The position numbers and the translations under genes are program-made. The notes beneath the pieces were generated by a model that saw only the letters and a program-made list of their open reading frames with translations, was not told the origin of the DNA and ran no database searches. From Amphibalanus amphitrite (Eukaryota > Arthropoda > Thecostraca > Balanomorpha > Balanidae): DNA of 64,000 nt. Below, piece by piece: positions 53,611-63,564 of the stretch. Each line of letters opens with the position of its first letter. Within the stretch, counting starts at the first letter, position 1. Location: NCBI RefSeq assembly GCF_019059575.1, contig NW_024881519.1, positions 1,466,501-1,530,500 of the forward strand, read 5' to 3'.

Positions 53611-55890
53611 TAGAGGTGGCAAAACTGGAAAATTTTGGGACCCGGACCCGGACCCGGTCTGACTGGCACATTTCTGGAACCGGTCAGACCCGGTCTAGGT
53701 CAGCGTTGGAACCAGATGGACCCGTTCCCGAAATTCATTATGAAAATTGTGTACAGTTGTAGGTAAAGCAAGAAGAAAATAGTTTCTTTCCAATTGGGCA
53801 TAACTTGTGTTGCAAAGTAAAAAACTCATGCCATGGTCATTTCACTTCGCTTCACAGTTTCTATTTTAGAACCAGATTCAGGTCATATTTAAGAATATAA
53901 GAAGTAAGTAGACCAATGAATTTCATGCTAACCTAAGCCACTTTTACTACAGCTGCTAAAAATGATGTGAACTGGGGATCCATGGAGCAGTGCCTTCACC
54001 AGAGTCAGAACCTAACACCAACATGGAACAAGATAACCATACTGATACATACCTTTTCTAATATTCTTGGTAAAATATATTCGTTTTTAGAATTAAATTC
54101 AGTAGTCCTTACAAATTTTATCAACTATCCAAGGCCCCAAACGAGAAAACATTCAAAATCAAAATAGAAACATCAAAACTTTGTGAGGTCCGCCAGAAAT
54201 GTCGACACGATTGGACACGATAGCAATGCAAGGACAAAACAGGCGTTAAATTACTGCAAAATCTTGTTTGGGTTAAAGTACTGCAAAATCGTAATGGCAA
54301 CAAACTTATAAGTCAAAGTACTGCAAGGTTACGATCATGACTTAAGTGCCAATTTATTAACGTAGAAAACAAACTACATTTTTGTTAGTACCTAGATATA
54401 GAATAACTACCAAGGGTTCTGAGACTTATCTGATTTCTTCCCGAACGTGTTCCAAAATTGTAACCTTTATGCAGTAGATTAGCGTGCGTAAGGCATGGCA
54501 TATATGGCGCTCAAATGTGCCATTTTCACATCAACACGGAATCATTGGCCTTGGAGAAGGGTATTGGTATTGACTCCGTTTTTTGCCAGCTGCTGCCGTA
54601 TGATGGCGCTAGTAGAGCGCTATATGTATAATACGCTCTGCTAGCGCCACCATGCGGCGCCAGTTGGCTAAAAATCTGATCAATACTACGGTTTCTGGAG
54701 AATGTTTTGGATTCATTTTTAGCTTTATGGATTTATGCAAGGGCATGTTGGTTTTATGAGTTGTCTTCTGGCCGTGATAGAAATTAGAGCACTTCACGGA
54801 TAGGCTTTTTAGGATCCGGCCCGGCCCATATCCGGCAAGTCATATCCAGATCCGCCCATTATCCGCCTTTCTTTGAATATCAGAATCCGGCCCACCCATG
54901 GCCCGTATTGCAGCCAAACTTCCAAAAAATATCCGTAATAATCCGTTTCACCAATAACTGGTTTCACCCAAAACTGGACTAACAAATTCAATCTAAGGGA
55001 CCAGACAGCCATACAAGTCTTATGACAAGTGAGTGTCATAAAATGATGCCTATTTCTTTAATCAAACCTCTGCTGCCGCTTAACACATTAGGTTAATTTT
55101 TAACTTCAATGTTGAATGTTAAAATTTTGATCCGTTTTGATCCGGGTTCAACCTTCAATTCCCAAATCCGGCCCGCCCATATCCGTTCTTTTTTAACAAA
55201 TTTAGAATCCAATCCTATCCGGTCCGCGGATTTATCCGTGGATAACGGATTTATCCGGCCCATGAAGTGCTCTAATAGAAATAATTTCAAAGCTGTTTGA
55301 GTTATGAAATGCATTTGAATATCAAACATGAACTCTGATTTCCGATGGGCATAGTGACTTTTGTATGTCAATAAAGGCAGGTGAGAATGCCACTGGTCAG
55401 CCTTGCTTCAATTGGATTTGTGTCCATTCATAAATGGATTTCAGTCATACCTACTTACCTACATATGTTATTGGTATTTGATTTCTACAGCTCAAAATAT
55501 TGCTAGGTGTTATACAGCAAACTGAATGGAAGTGATCCGTACAAACATTTGGTGAAACGTTTTCTGGATTGCTAGCACTTAGAACTTGTTTATTCTGTTG
55601 TAGGTGACAAGATAAGAAATTGAAGCAAGACTGACCAGTATGCTATAGAATAGGTAGCCCAATCTGCAGGAATATTAAAATTAAAAAGTGGAATTGGGAC
55701 TTATGAACTGGAAACTGCATCAACTATGTTTGCCAAAGCATAAAAGATATTAACATTTACCATAAAGCACAGGGGAATGATAGGACCCGGTTGGACCCGG
55801 CCAAATATTTTGGGGGACCCGGTCTGGACCCATCCGGGTCCAGACCGGTTCCATAGACCGGGTCCCCGGGTCCACATTTTGCCACCTCTA
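53611..55890. mobile_element. hAT-like element, 2,280 bp, copy 2 (inverted relative to copy 1)
   Basis: Exact 8-bp duplication CTTACCAT at 53603-53610 and 55891-55898. Same termini and length as 38825-41104, read in the opposite orientation. I noticed only two or three substitutions in compared stretches (for example near 54865 and 55054). It includes the same nested element. Confidence 0.93.
54785..55274. mobile_element. Nested 490-bp hAT-like element in copy 2
   Basis: Same position and ATTTCTAT target words as 39441-39930, inverted. It therefore inserted before the 2,280-bp element multiplied. Confidence 0.9.
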
Positions 55891-55898
55891 CTTACCAT

Positions 55899-56393
55899 CT
55901 GTCATCGAATCCCATTCACTCATGTATGCTGACGACTTAAAGCTGTTTAGACATGTGCGGTCGCACAACGACTGCATCCTTCTCCAGGATGACCTGAACC
56001 GTATCTCAGATTGGGCCGAAACATGGAAACTGTCTCTTAATGCATCAAAGTGCAAAACCATGTCGGTCACGCTTAAACGAAACCCTGTGCGATATGTATA
56101 CACCGTCGATGGAACAGTTTTAGAAAAAGTAGACACAATGCGCGACCTTGGTGTGCTTTTAGACAGCAAACTGACCTTCAACGCACACGTCGATTTCATC
56201 GTTTCTAAGGCTCGCCGTGCTTTGGGAGTGCTCATGCGATCGTTTCAGTTTTGTCATGGAAAGAATGGGCAGTTGAACGAAGGGGCCGTCATGGCCGCAT
56301 ACTTTGCTAACGTCCGTTCTGTCTTAGAATTTGGATCCCAGATCTGGTCAGGCGCGGCAAAAACACATCTGGACAGGATAGAGCGTGTGGGGC
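55899..56393 (+). pseudogene. LINE RT fragment, part 2
   Basis: Continues part 1: SLMYADDLKLFRHV (YADD active site), LNRISDWAETWKLSLNASKC, MRDLGVLLDSKLTFNAHVD, SVLEFGSQIWSG and THLDRIERV, where another element begins (56394). This order is typical of Jockey/CR1-group RT and thumb. No internal stop, which suggests it was intact until the two interruptions. Confidence 0.9.
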
Positions 56394-57507
56394 ATTCCAC
56401 GTCAAATCAAACACCGAAATCCGTCATCCCCTTCGATTTTTCTGAAAATTTGTAGGCAGACTGGGCATGGTTCAAAACTGAGTTACGTATAATATTTTCG
56501 AAATTTGATAACGTATCGCTGAGATATAGGTCATCGAATATAGCGAAAAATGCCACACATCAATTTTTTAAATGGCTATAACTCTGGTTCCTTTTCTGGT
56601 ATCAAAATGATATTAACAGGGTCTTATAGGCAATTGATAAGGCTTTGATTTTTAATTGTCAAATTAAATTGAAGTGACCTTGAAATGCATTTGACCTTGA
56701 ATTAAAACAGAAAAATTTAAATAGCAAAAAACACGTCACCTTCGATTTGGGTAATTTTTACATATTATGTCCGTCACAATGTTCCTAACCATCTGTGAAA
56801 AAATTGGAGTGGGCCATTCATAACTTTCGCGGCAAACGCCGTTTTCATGCATCAACATCACGCAACCGCGCGTGACCTTGAAAGACAGAGTCAAGACATG
56901 CTTGCTTGTGTACACTTTCTGAAATGAATGATTGCTGATTAGTGATATCCCAAACTCTGCGAGAATGGAAATGCATAGTCATCGTAGTCAAGCATTCACG
57001 TTATATAGTAAAAGTGTCTCAGGCAAAGTGCAAACGGTATTTTGCGGTGAATTTTGAGCCGTGTGGAAATGCATCATGAAGTAAATTCAACGAAAACATT
57101 ATCAAGCAACGATATCTTTACGTCTTTTGATCTTCACTATACGAAAGAACATACATTTTTTAGTATGTATGGGGAATTTCTAGTTAATCCAATAATAAAT
57201 ATGGCAGTTAGAGGCCTGCTAAGAGTAACATGTCGCCGGCTGAGGCGGGCTCGGCCGATGTGGGAAACGCAGCAATCATAATTTTGTGTTTACACGTTCA
57301 TATGTCAATTGTTTACCAACCGATTTTCAAAATTCTTTCACCATATGATTGCCTGTACATTTCTTAGTCTTCTCACAAAATTTGACGCGAATCGAACGTA
57401 ATCAGCGGTAGGGAGCGCGATGTAAAGACGGAACCGTTCCGTTCCGTCCCGGCACAGTCTACAATTCAGGCGGCGCGTAGCGGTCGGCGCCGGCTGCCGA
57501 GTCGCCG

Positions 57508-57683
57508 CGTTGTTGTTGTTGTTCTTCCCTCCGCTTCTAATGAAGTGTAGCCTGTCGGCTCTGGGCGCCTCTGGCGGCCGCCGCCAGGGCCGCCACCACG
57601 GCGGTCTCCCGGACCTCCTCCGGTTCCGGGTGGATGGTGTAGCACGTCCTTGATCTCCGCTGCGGCGACAGGATGTTCACTTT
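57508..57683 (-). pseudogene. 3' end of an I-like LINE with (CAA)n tail
   Basis: The minus strand reads TIHPEPEEVRETAVVAAL, then GAQSRQATLH and stop at 57537, followed by (CAA)n (complement GTTGTTGTT at 57508-57525). It matches the end of the LINE at 17327 in wording (TIHPTHEDLR..., LQSRLATP) and tail. 5' truncated. Confidence 0.75.
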
Positions 57684-57781
57684 ACACCGCTATTACTAGA
57701 ACAGTTGTGAACCGATTTTCTTATTGCTTGCACGATGAGATGTCCAATTCAATTCTTGACAGGTAGCCATAATTAATTTCG

Positions 57782-57934
57782 CATTAGCCGAATGTCGCTT
57801 TGCCAAATAGTAGTTCCGTATTGCCGTGTTGCCTCCCGTTGCGCAGTGTATTATTATTTTTGCCGTAAAACCGGTCTCAACTCCTTTCCCCGCTTGCTCA
57901 GTGATGTTCCATTCTCCTTTGTTAACTGAAAGAC
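57782..57934 (-). repeat. Split direct repeat B2 (153 bp)
   Basis: Starts CATTAGCCGAATGTCGC and ends TGAAAGAC; identical in length to B1 at 58352-58504 and near-identical in sequence. Forms the 3' terminus of the element on its strand. Confidence 0.9.
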
Positions 57935-58009
57935 TTAGCTGAAAGACCTGAAAGACTGAGCGAGTGGCGAAAGGAGGAGACAAAGGGGAGATGTGGGGTG
58001 GGCGGGTGG

Positions 58010-58356
58010 AAATCGCTTGTGCTTCGCACTCGTAAAGGAAGATGGAAGATGGCTACCCAAGAGGTGGCCAAATTCCTGATGCGATGCGGGGTTTACCCAT
58101 AACGTTATTTATCCAGATACATATTATTATTATTAATATTTTAATAAATTATGAACTGACTTACGTGCGTCTTAGTACATAAAGCACTTTTGATAAGTGC
58201 GATATAGCGACCATCTCTACATCACGTACCTAGTGCCATCTATCGTCCTCCTACGGACCTAAAACTTGCATGGATGTAGATGTCGCTGCTTGTCGTCCAG
58301 CCCTCGCGACCGTCTAATGTACCGTGATCGTCGCGAGCTCCGATACGTTACCATTA
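58010..58356 (-). repeat. Split direct repeat A2 (347 bp)
   Basis: AAATCGCTTGTGCTTCGCAC to ACGTTACCATTA. Repeated as A1 at 63117-63474, which has one extra 11-bp duplication (CAGTATTCCTG). It overlaps B1 by CATTA, the presumed circle-junction sequence. Confidence 0.9.
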
Positions 58357-58504
58357 GCCGAATGTCGCTTTGCCAAATAGTAGTTCCGTATTGCCGTGTT
58401 GCCTCCCGTTGCGCAGTGTATTATTATTTTTGCCGTAAAACCGGTCTCAACTCCTTTCCCCGCTTGCTCAGTGATGTTCCATTCTCCTTTGTTAACTGAA
58501 AGAC
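58352..58504 (-). repeat. Split direct repeat B1 (153 bp)
   Basis: Same as B2. The RT frame reads straight through it, so the internal deletion endpoint coincides with the B1 edge. Confidence 0.9.
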
Positions 58505-59300
58505 GCCAAACACACCAAATGAATGTTGAATTCCATTGAAACCCAAGCAGCCAGCGCTGAGATGGGAGGACCGGGATCAGGCGGAAGGCGTGTTTGAGGT
58601 CGGCTTTTGCGAGCAGGGCACCGCGGGGCCCTTGTGCGTAGATGTGCTGGATGGCTTCATCCATCGATGTGTACTGCACGGTGAAGGCATCTTTGTCGAT
58701 GTGGGCGTTGACACTCAGGCCCTCCGGCTGGGATAAGTCGAGAATCAAACGCACGGTGCCATCAGGTTTCACTCGGGCTCCGAGAGGGTTGCAACGGAAA
58801 GGAGTCATAGGTGGCGTTGGGAAGGGGCCCATGGTGTGTCCCCTGGCGAGTTCTGCTTCTAGGGCGGCGGTTACGGCAGTGGGGTTGGCGCGGGCCGATG
58901 CGTTATTGGGGCGGGAAGTGGAGACGGGGGGACCGGTGTAGCCGATGTCGGCGCCATGCTCAAGGCGGTCGAGCACCGGGTGCAACAAAATGGAGGGAAC
59001 ATCCGGGGTGGCGAGTTGCCGCAGCGCGGAGACATCGATGGGTGTGGTGGGGGGTGGGGGAGACGAGTCAATTGGGCCGACGGCGGCGATGTCGGAGCTT
59101 ACCGCGTCTGGGTTTAGTGCCAGCGAGACTTCTGCTGTCTCGGCCCGGTCAGCGCGGGCCGATGGGGGATGGACCCTGGCTGGCCCGGGGCCGCCATCAG
59201 GCACTGTCGGGCTGGGTGCGGGCCGCGGCAGATGGTGCAGGCGTGCTGGCGCTTGCACGTGCCCCCGCTGTAGCAGCCGGCTCCGTTGTAGCGGAGGCAC
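58505..59300 (-). pseudogene. DIRS-type RT, N-terminal half only
   Basis: Minus frame: VPSILLHPVLDRLEHGADIG, GPFPTPPMTPFRCNPLG, DGTVRLILDLSQPEGLSVNA, GALLAKADLKHAFRLIPV (catalytic Asp) and QRWLLGFQWNSTFIW. The DD motif and everything after are deleted; the frame then runs into B1/A2 and stops at 58314. Its first ~60 codons overlap the gag frame in another phase, as is usual for DIRS elements. Plus-strand frames over this region are shadows. Confidence 0.88.
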
Positions 59301-60640
59301 AGTTCGTTTGGGGCGCCCCCTGGGCGCTGTGCGGCGGGTCCGGCGTAACGGCTGCTGGCGGCGGCCGTTGGGGCGGCGGGTGGCGGGAGGCCGCCGGCCA
59401 ATCCCGTGCTCTCCGTTAAGGACGCAGCGTCATGGTAGTCGTCCCCGTATGTGGCCATGTGTGTGCGGGCTCGCTCATCTAGGTCGCGCAGCGCGCTTGT
59501 GGGCAGGCTCTCACCCCGGCTCTGGATCCAGAGTAGGTATGTTGCCCATTGCACCGCCGCGGCTGGAAAGAAGTACGTTCTATATGCGGCGATGGTGGTG
59601 ACACCCCGCATGTAGGCCGCCGGGCTCAGCGGCGGGTATCGCGTCGGCGCAGCTCCCCGCGGTCCGTCCGATGGCGCGTGCGGGAACACCACCGCCTCTA
59701 CTGAGGCCACCTTGCTGCGGTCGGCCAGTGTCTTGAGGGCTGTGGCGCTGACCGTCGGCAGCTTTAGGCCTCTAGGCGGTGGGGGCTGCTGAGACCGCCG
59801 GGGCACGATACTCATGTCCAGGAAGTCCGTGATGGGCTGTCGACCTTGAGTCTTGGAGCGCTTCCGTGACCTCGACACCCGACCGTGGTCGGACGAAGAG
59901 TCGGACGGCGTGTCAGACTCGGTCCAGTCGGAGTCCGACGTTCGCAGGGACGGTGAGCGGCGTCGTCGGTATCTTGAAGCCTCTCTGGTGGAGCAGTGGC
60001 GCCGCTTCGCTGAGCGTTTTTCCGACCTGTGTCGGTGTTCGCGGCTGGAACCGCGGTACGACTCCGCCCCGTGCCGGGCGGCGGTGCCCTCCGGGCTGGC
60101 CGATCGGCGGGCTGTGCGATCGGCGGTCCTGGCCGGTCCTTGGCGGCGGGTGTGGCTGGTTGCTCGTGACGGCGTCACCGAGCGTCGAGGAGGCGTTGCC
60201 TCCGGGCTGTCCGAGCTGATATCCGTAGCGACGTCTTGTGCTGGTGTGCCGAGACTGGCTGGTCCGGGGTCGGCGGGAGGGCGCGGTGCCAGCGCTGCCT
60301 GCGGTGCAGCGGACGAAGAGACTGGCCGTGTCTGTTGCCGGCCTGTAAGTAGTGATCGGGGTGGCGAGGTCAGCCGGCGGGCTGCAGTGAGAGGTGTAGG
60401 GGACATGGGCGACCGAGCTCGGTCAGCAAGGCTGGGGCAGCGAGATCGTCCAGCTGTTAAAGCGACGAGGTGAGCTAGCAGGCCGAGTTCGATCAGCGTG
60501 CTGGGGCGATGGGTCAGCAAACGGTCTGGGGCACTAAGGTCAGCCAGCGGGCCGGGGCAACGGCCCATCGAGATGGCCGTGTTCAGGGTGTTGAGTGGAA
60601 TGAGCGATGGGGGGGGGGGTGAAGAAATAACTGTGAACAT
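59114..60640 (-). CDS. DIRS-type gag, 508 aa, intact
   Basis: ATG at 60640 (MFTVISSPPPPSL). The N-terminal ~250 residues are Pro/Ala/Ser-rich, then an Arg/Ser-rich basic tract (REHRHRSEKRSAKRRHC). A folded middle follows (LKLPTVSATALKTLADR, YMRGVTTIAAYRTYFFP, AVQWATYLLWIQSRG). The C-terminal zinc cluster is CLRYNGAGCYSGGTCKRQHA then CTICRGPHPARQC, the gag signature also seen at 52427-52560 in the other DIRS element here. No stops. It likely forms particles and could be used in trans with a helper polymerase and recombinase. Confidence 0.88.
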   Translation of the reverse strand: MFTVISSPPPPSLIPLNTLNTAISMGRCPGPLADLSAPDRLLTHRPSTLIELGLLAHLVALTAGRSRCPSLADRARSPMSPTPLTAARRLTSPPRSLLTGRQQTRPVSSSAAPQAALAPRPPADPGPASLGTPAQDVATDISSDSPEATPPRRSVTPSRATSHTRRQGPARTADRTARRSASPEGTAARHGAESYRGSSREHRHRSEKRSAKRRHCSTREASRYRRRRSPSLRTSDSDWTESDTPSDSSSDHGRVSRSRKRSKTQGRQPITDFLDMSIVPRRSQQPPPPRGLKLPTVSATALKTLADRSKVASVEAVVFPHAPSDGPRGAAPTRYPPLSPAAYMRGVTTIAAYRTYFFPAAAVQWATYLLWIQSRGESLPTSALRDLDERARTHMATYGDDYHDAASLTESTGLAGGLPPPAAPTAAASSRYAGPAAQRPGGAPNELCLRYNGAGCYSGGTCKRQHACTICRGPHPARQCLMAAPGQPGSIPHRPALTGPRQQKSRWH

Positions 60641-61387
60641 GAGTCGGTAAATCTGTTATGAGGGCTGCTGTTACCATTGCGGAGCAGTGTCAGAAATGGC
60701 CTGCTTCACCGTGTTTTGGAAACGTAGAAACTTTGTTCTGTGGACCTTCCCACTATTAAAATGACAAATGTTAGTTAGCTGCTGCTTATTATCACAGCGA
60801 ATGCTGCTGAAAACGCACACAGGACACAACAACCAACTACCTGGTGATGCCTGGTATGTGATTGAACATTCCTGTGTCACCAAACCTTCGAAATTCTTCT
60901 TTTTATTTTCTTCAAAATTCCCAAAATTTGTTCTGTCAGTCAGAAGAACTTTGTGCTGGGAACATAGGTCGCTAAACCACTGTTCTCACGCTGTTGCGGA
61001 GTGCTTACAACTGAAACGTGTTAGAATCAATTTCTCGATATTAGCACAAAGTAACTAACACAGATGTTTAGCTGCTTGTTCGGCGCATTAAAGCAAACCA
61101 TATTACCTGAAAACGTATGAAACCAAACCATATGCAAACTAGAGAAAAGAGGGAAGTTTAGTCATCATCTGTTGATCTGTTTTATTGGATTCATTTATTC
61201 GTTTATTTATTTATTTAAGATTCTTTCCAAAGCGTTGAAAGGAGGTTAGGTAAGACACCTACTCAGTACTGAGTGAACATGTTGGCTATCTTGCTCGGGC
61301 TCATCAAGCAATGTTGATATGCAAATTGATGGTATTGTGTACCTAGATCTCATAACTATTTGCGATTGTAGTAGTATGCTCTTGGAT
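60641..61387. other. DIRS leader, A+T-rich part
   Basis: No coding frame recognised. Contains short ATTT repeats near 61195-61220. Confidence 0.5.
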
Positions 61388-61862
61388 TTAAAGGGACCCT
61401 CCCACCTTCAAAAAAGTTAATGAATTGGCACGAAAGTGATGTCGCTCGGTTCAGAAAGAGCGAAAACGAATATCTACCAAAGTTCATCGAAAAATATTCA
61501 CCGGTTTTCAAGATATTAGACTTTTACTTTTGTTTACTTTTTGGGATCTCCGCTGTTCCTAGCGACTTTATTTGAAAGTGCGGCATTTGTTGCGCGCAAA
61601 GCAGCATATACCACCGCGTGCTACCAAACGTTTTAGTAAAAGATTTAAAAATCGTTAGATCTCCGCTGACGTCACAAATTCTAAGGGGGCATACCAATGC
61701 ACTAGCCCCTTAGAATCCGAAAACTGCAAGTTTGAAATTCCATATCTCCGAATTAAAGCATTTGTCGATGTTGTGAGTGCCCAAACCGGTATTTGCAGGC
61801 CATGGCCACCAATTTGGCTATCTCAACTCAAAACTAATGTTAAGGTGGGAGTGTCCCTTTAA
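61388..61862. mobile_element. TTAA-flanked MITE, 475 bp, in the DIRS leader
   Basis: TTAA at 61388-61391 and 61859-61862; ends TTAAAGGGACCCTCCCACCT and AGGTGGGAGTGTCCCTTTAA differ at one base. TTAA targets fit piggyBac or Kolobok. No coding capacity. Confidence 0.82.
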
Positions 61863-61904
61863 GGGTCTTCGGTTTGTCTGAATGTAAGCCGGCTTTTAAT
61901 AATT

Positions 61905-62460
61905 GCCAGCGGGCTGAGGGACACAAGGTGTACTGGCCAGCGGGCCAGGCAGTCGGGGCAGCCAGCGGGCTGAGGGCATGAGATTGGCCAGCGGGCCGGG
62001 CAGCAAGGGCAGCCGGCGGGCTGAGGGGGCATGCACTCCGGCCAGCGGGCTGGGCAGCAAGGGCAGCCATCTGTCTGAGGGCAAGAGGTCTGGCCAGCGG
62101 CCCTACAACAAGGGCAGCCATCTGGCTGAGGGCATGAGTTCTGGCCAGCGGGCCTACAACGAGGGCAGCCAGCGCGCTGAGGGCGTGAGGTCTGGCCAGC
62201 GGGCCTACAACAAGGGCAGCCAGCGGGCTGAGGGCATGAGTTCGGCCAGCGGGCCTACAACAAGGGCAGCCAGCGGGCTGAGGCAAGAGGTCTGGCCAGC
62301 GGGCCTACAACAAGGGCAGCCAGCGGGCTGAGGCAAGAGGTCTGGCCAGCGGGCCTACAACAAGGGCAGCCAGCGGGCTGAGGCAAGAGGTCTGGCCAGC
62401 GGGCCTACAACAAGGGCAGCCAGCGGGCTGAGGCATGAGGTCTGGCCAGCGGGCCAGGCA
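61905..62460. repeat. Minisatellite, 50-bp unit, in the DIRS leader
   Basis: Units of GGCCAGCGGGCCTACAACAA + GGGCAGCCAGCGGGCTGAGG + CAAGAGGTCT. Spacing is exactly 50 bp at 62281, 62331 and 62381, with perfect units there; units to the left are longer and diverged. Open frames on both strands are repeat artefacts. Confidence 0.92.
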
Positions 62461-62660
62461 GCAAGGGCATCTGTAGCGGGCAGAGGGCATGAGGTTAGCG
62501 GGCCGGGCAACCACCTTGTGTAAGGGTCGGTATGGCGTTGGTAGTTTGTAAGGGAGAGGCGTATTAAAAGATACAACTGTCATTGGTGCCAGTGCAGGGC
62601 TGGCTAATCAAGGGCGAGGGGGTGGTCAGCGTGTGAGAAGTAGGCGGACCATAAATAAAA

Positions 62661-62732
62661 CTTATCTGCTGGGAATCGAACCCGGGACCTCCTGCGTGGC
62701 AGGCGAGCATTCTACCACTAAACCACCGATGC
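62661..62732 (-). tRNA. tRNA-Gly(GCC)-like sequence, acceptor stem broken
   Basis: The minus strand reads GCATCGGTGGTTTAGTGGTA (box A), CTCGCCTGCCACGCAGGAG (anticodon arm, GCC) and GGTTCGATTCCC (box B). The expected CCGATGC 3' half of the acceptor stem is replaced by CAGCAGATAAG. It is therefore a tRNA pseudogene or a tRNA-derived SINE head within the DIRS leader. Confidence 0.7.
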
Positions 62733-63116
62733 CTTACTGTCCCAGATAAACCTGTGATAAAGTATATCAACACAAACAACCCCATGAGAAAAACCCAGGT
62801 GGCAAACACAGACATTGTTGCATAGAGGCGAGATGTTAGCCATGTAAAGGCAGGAGCCATGTAAGTGAGAGCTGTGGTTGCGACGCAGGAAGAGGGGCTA
62901 GTAAGAGCAAATAGACCCCCGAGTGGGGCCCCGTGTACGATCGCACTGGACGTGCGGCGAAAATGGCGCGCCTTCACAGATGCCATACCGTTAGTTGTCC
63001 TTGAATAATTACAAAAGGGTAAAATACCTGGTTGTTTCCGGCGACGCACCATCCTGCAGCGGCAGGTGAGGCAGTTGTAGTGATCAAGGCGTGAAAATAC
63101 ATGTTTGCAAATCGCT

Positions 63117-63474
63117 AAATCGCTTGTGCTTCGCACTCGTAAAGGAAGATGGAAGATGGCTACCCAAGAGGTGGCCAAATTCCTGCAGTATTCCTGATGC
63201 GATGCGGGGTTTACCCATAACGTTATTTATCCAGATACATATTATTATTATTAATATTTTAATAAATTATGAACTGACTTACGTGCGTCTTAGTACATAA
63301 AGCACTTTTGATAAGTGCGATATAGCGACCATCTCTACATCACGTACCTAGTGCCATCTATCGTCCTCCTACGGACCTAAAACTTGCATGGATGTAGATG
63401 TCGCTGCTTGTCGTCCAGCCCTCGCGACCGTCTAATGTACCGTGATCGTCGCGAGCTCCGATACGTTACCATTA
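63117..63474 (-). repeat. Split direct repeat A1 (358 bp)
   Basis: 5' terminus of the DIRS/PAT element on its strand; matches A2 (58010-58356) except for an 11-bp local duplication. Bases 62733-63116 between it and the tRNA-like sequence hold no recognised gene. Confidence 0.9.
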
Positions 63475-63564
63475 ATCTTATGAGATCATTGGCGAAAAAC
63501 AGGAGGGGTGGGCGAAATTCGCTCTTCCCCCTCCACTGCGCGTGCTAACATACGTTTGCATATG

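Larger units (their letters stand above)
57782..63474 (-). mobile_element. PAT/Ngaro-type DIRS retroelement with split direct repeats, internally deleted
   Basis: Read on the minus strand: A1 (63474-63117), leader, gag (60640-59114), RT N-half (to 58505), then B1 (58504-58352) directly joined to A2 (58356-58010), spacer, B2 (57934-57782). The A1-body-B1A2-B2 order is the hallmark of PAT/Ngaro split direct repeats. The flanks read ...TTCG|CATTA|ATCTT..., so CATTA would be the target word and no duplication is expected. RT stops after FQWNSTFIW; the rest of RT, RNase H and recombinase are missing, so it needs a helper. Confidence 0.85.

Noticed and set aside
59853-60473. 206-codon plus-strand frame
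   Set aside because: Shadow of the GC-rich gag on the minus strand, which has the zinc cluster and real start.
61840-62286. 148-codon minus-strand frame (PAGCPCC.../LVVGPLAR repeats)
   Set aside because: Pure translation of the 50-bp minisatellite; the opposite strand is equally open.
61905-62460. CRISPR-like regular repeats
   Set aside because: The whole 50-bp unit is conserved with no unique spacers; it is a minisatellite in a eukaryotic genome.
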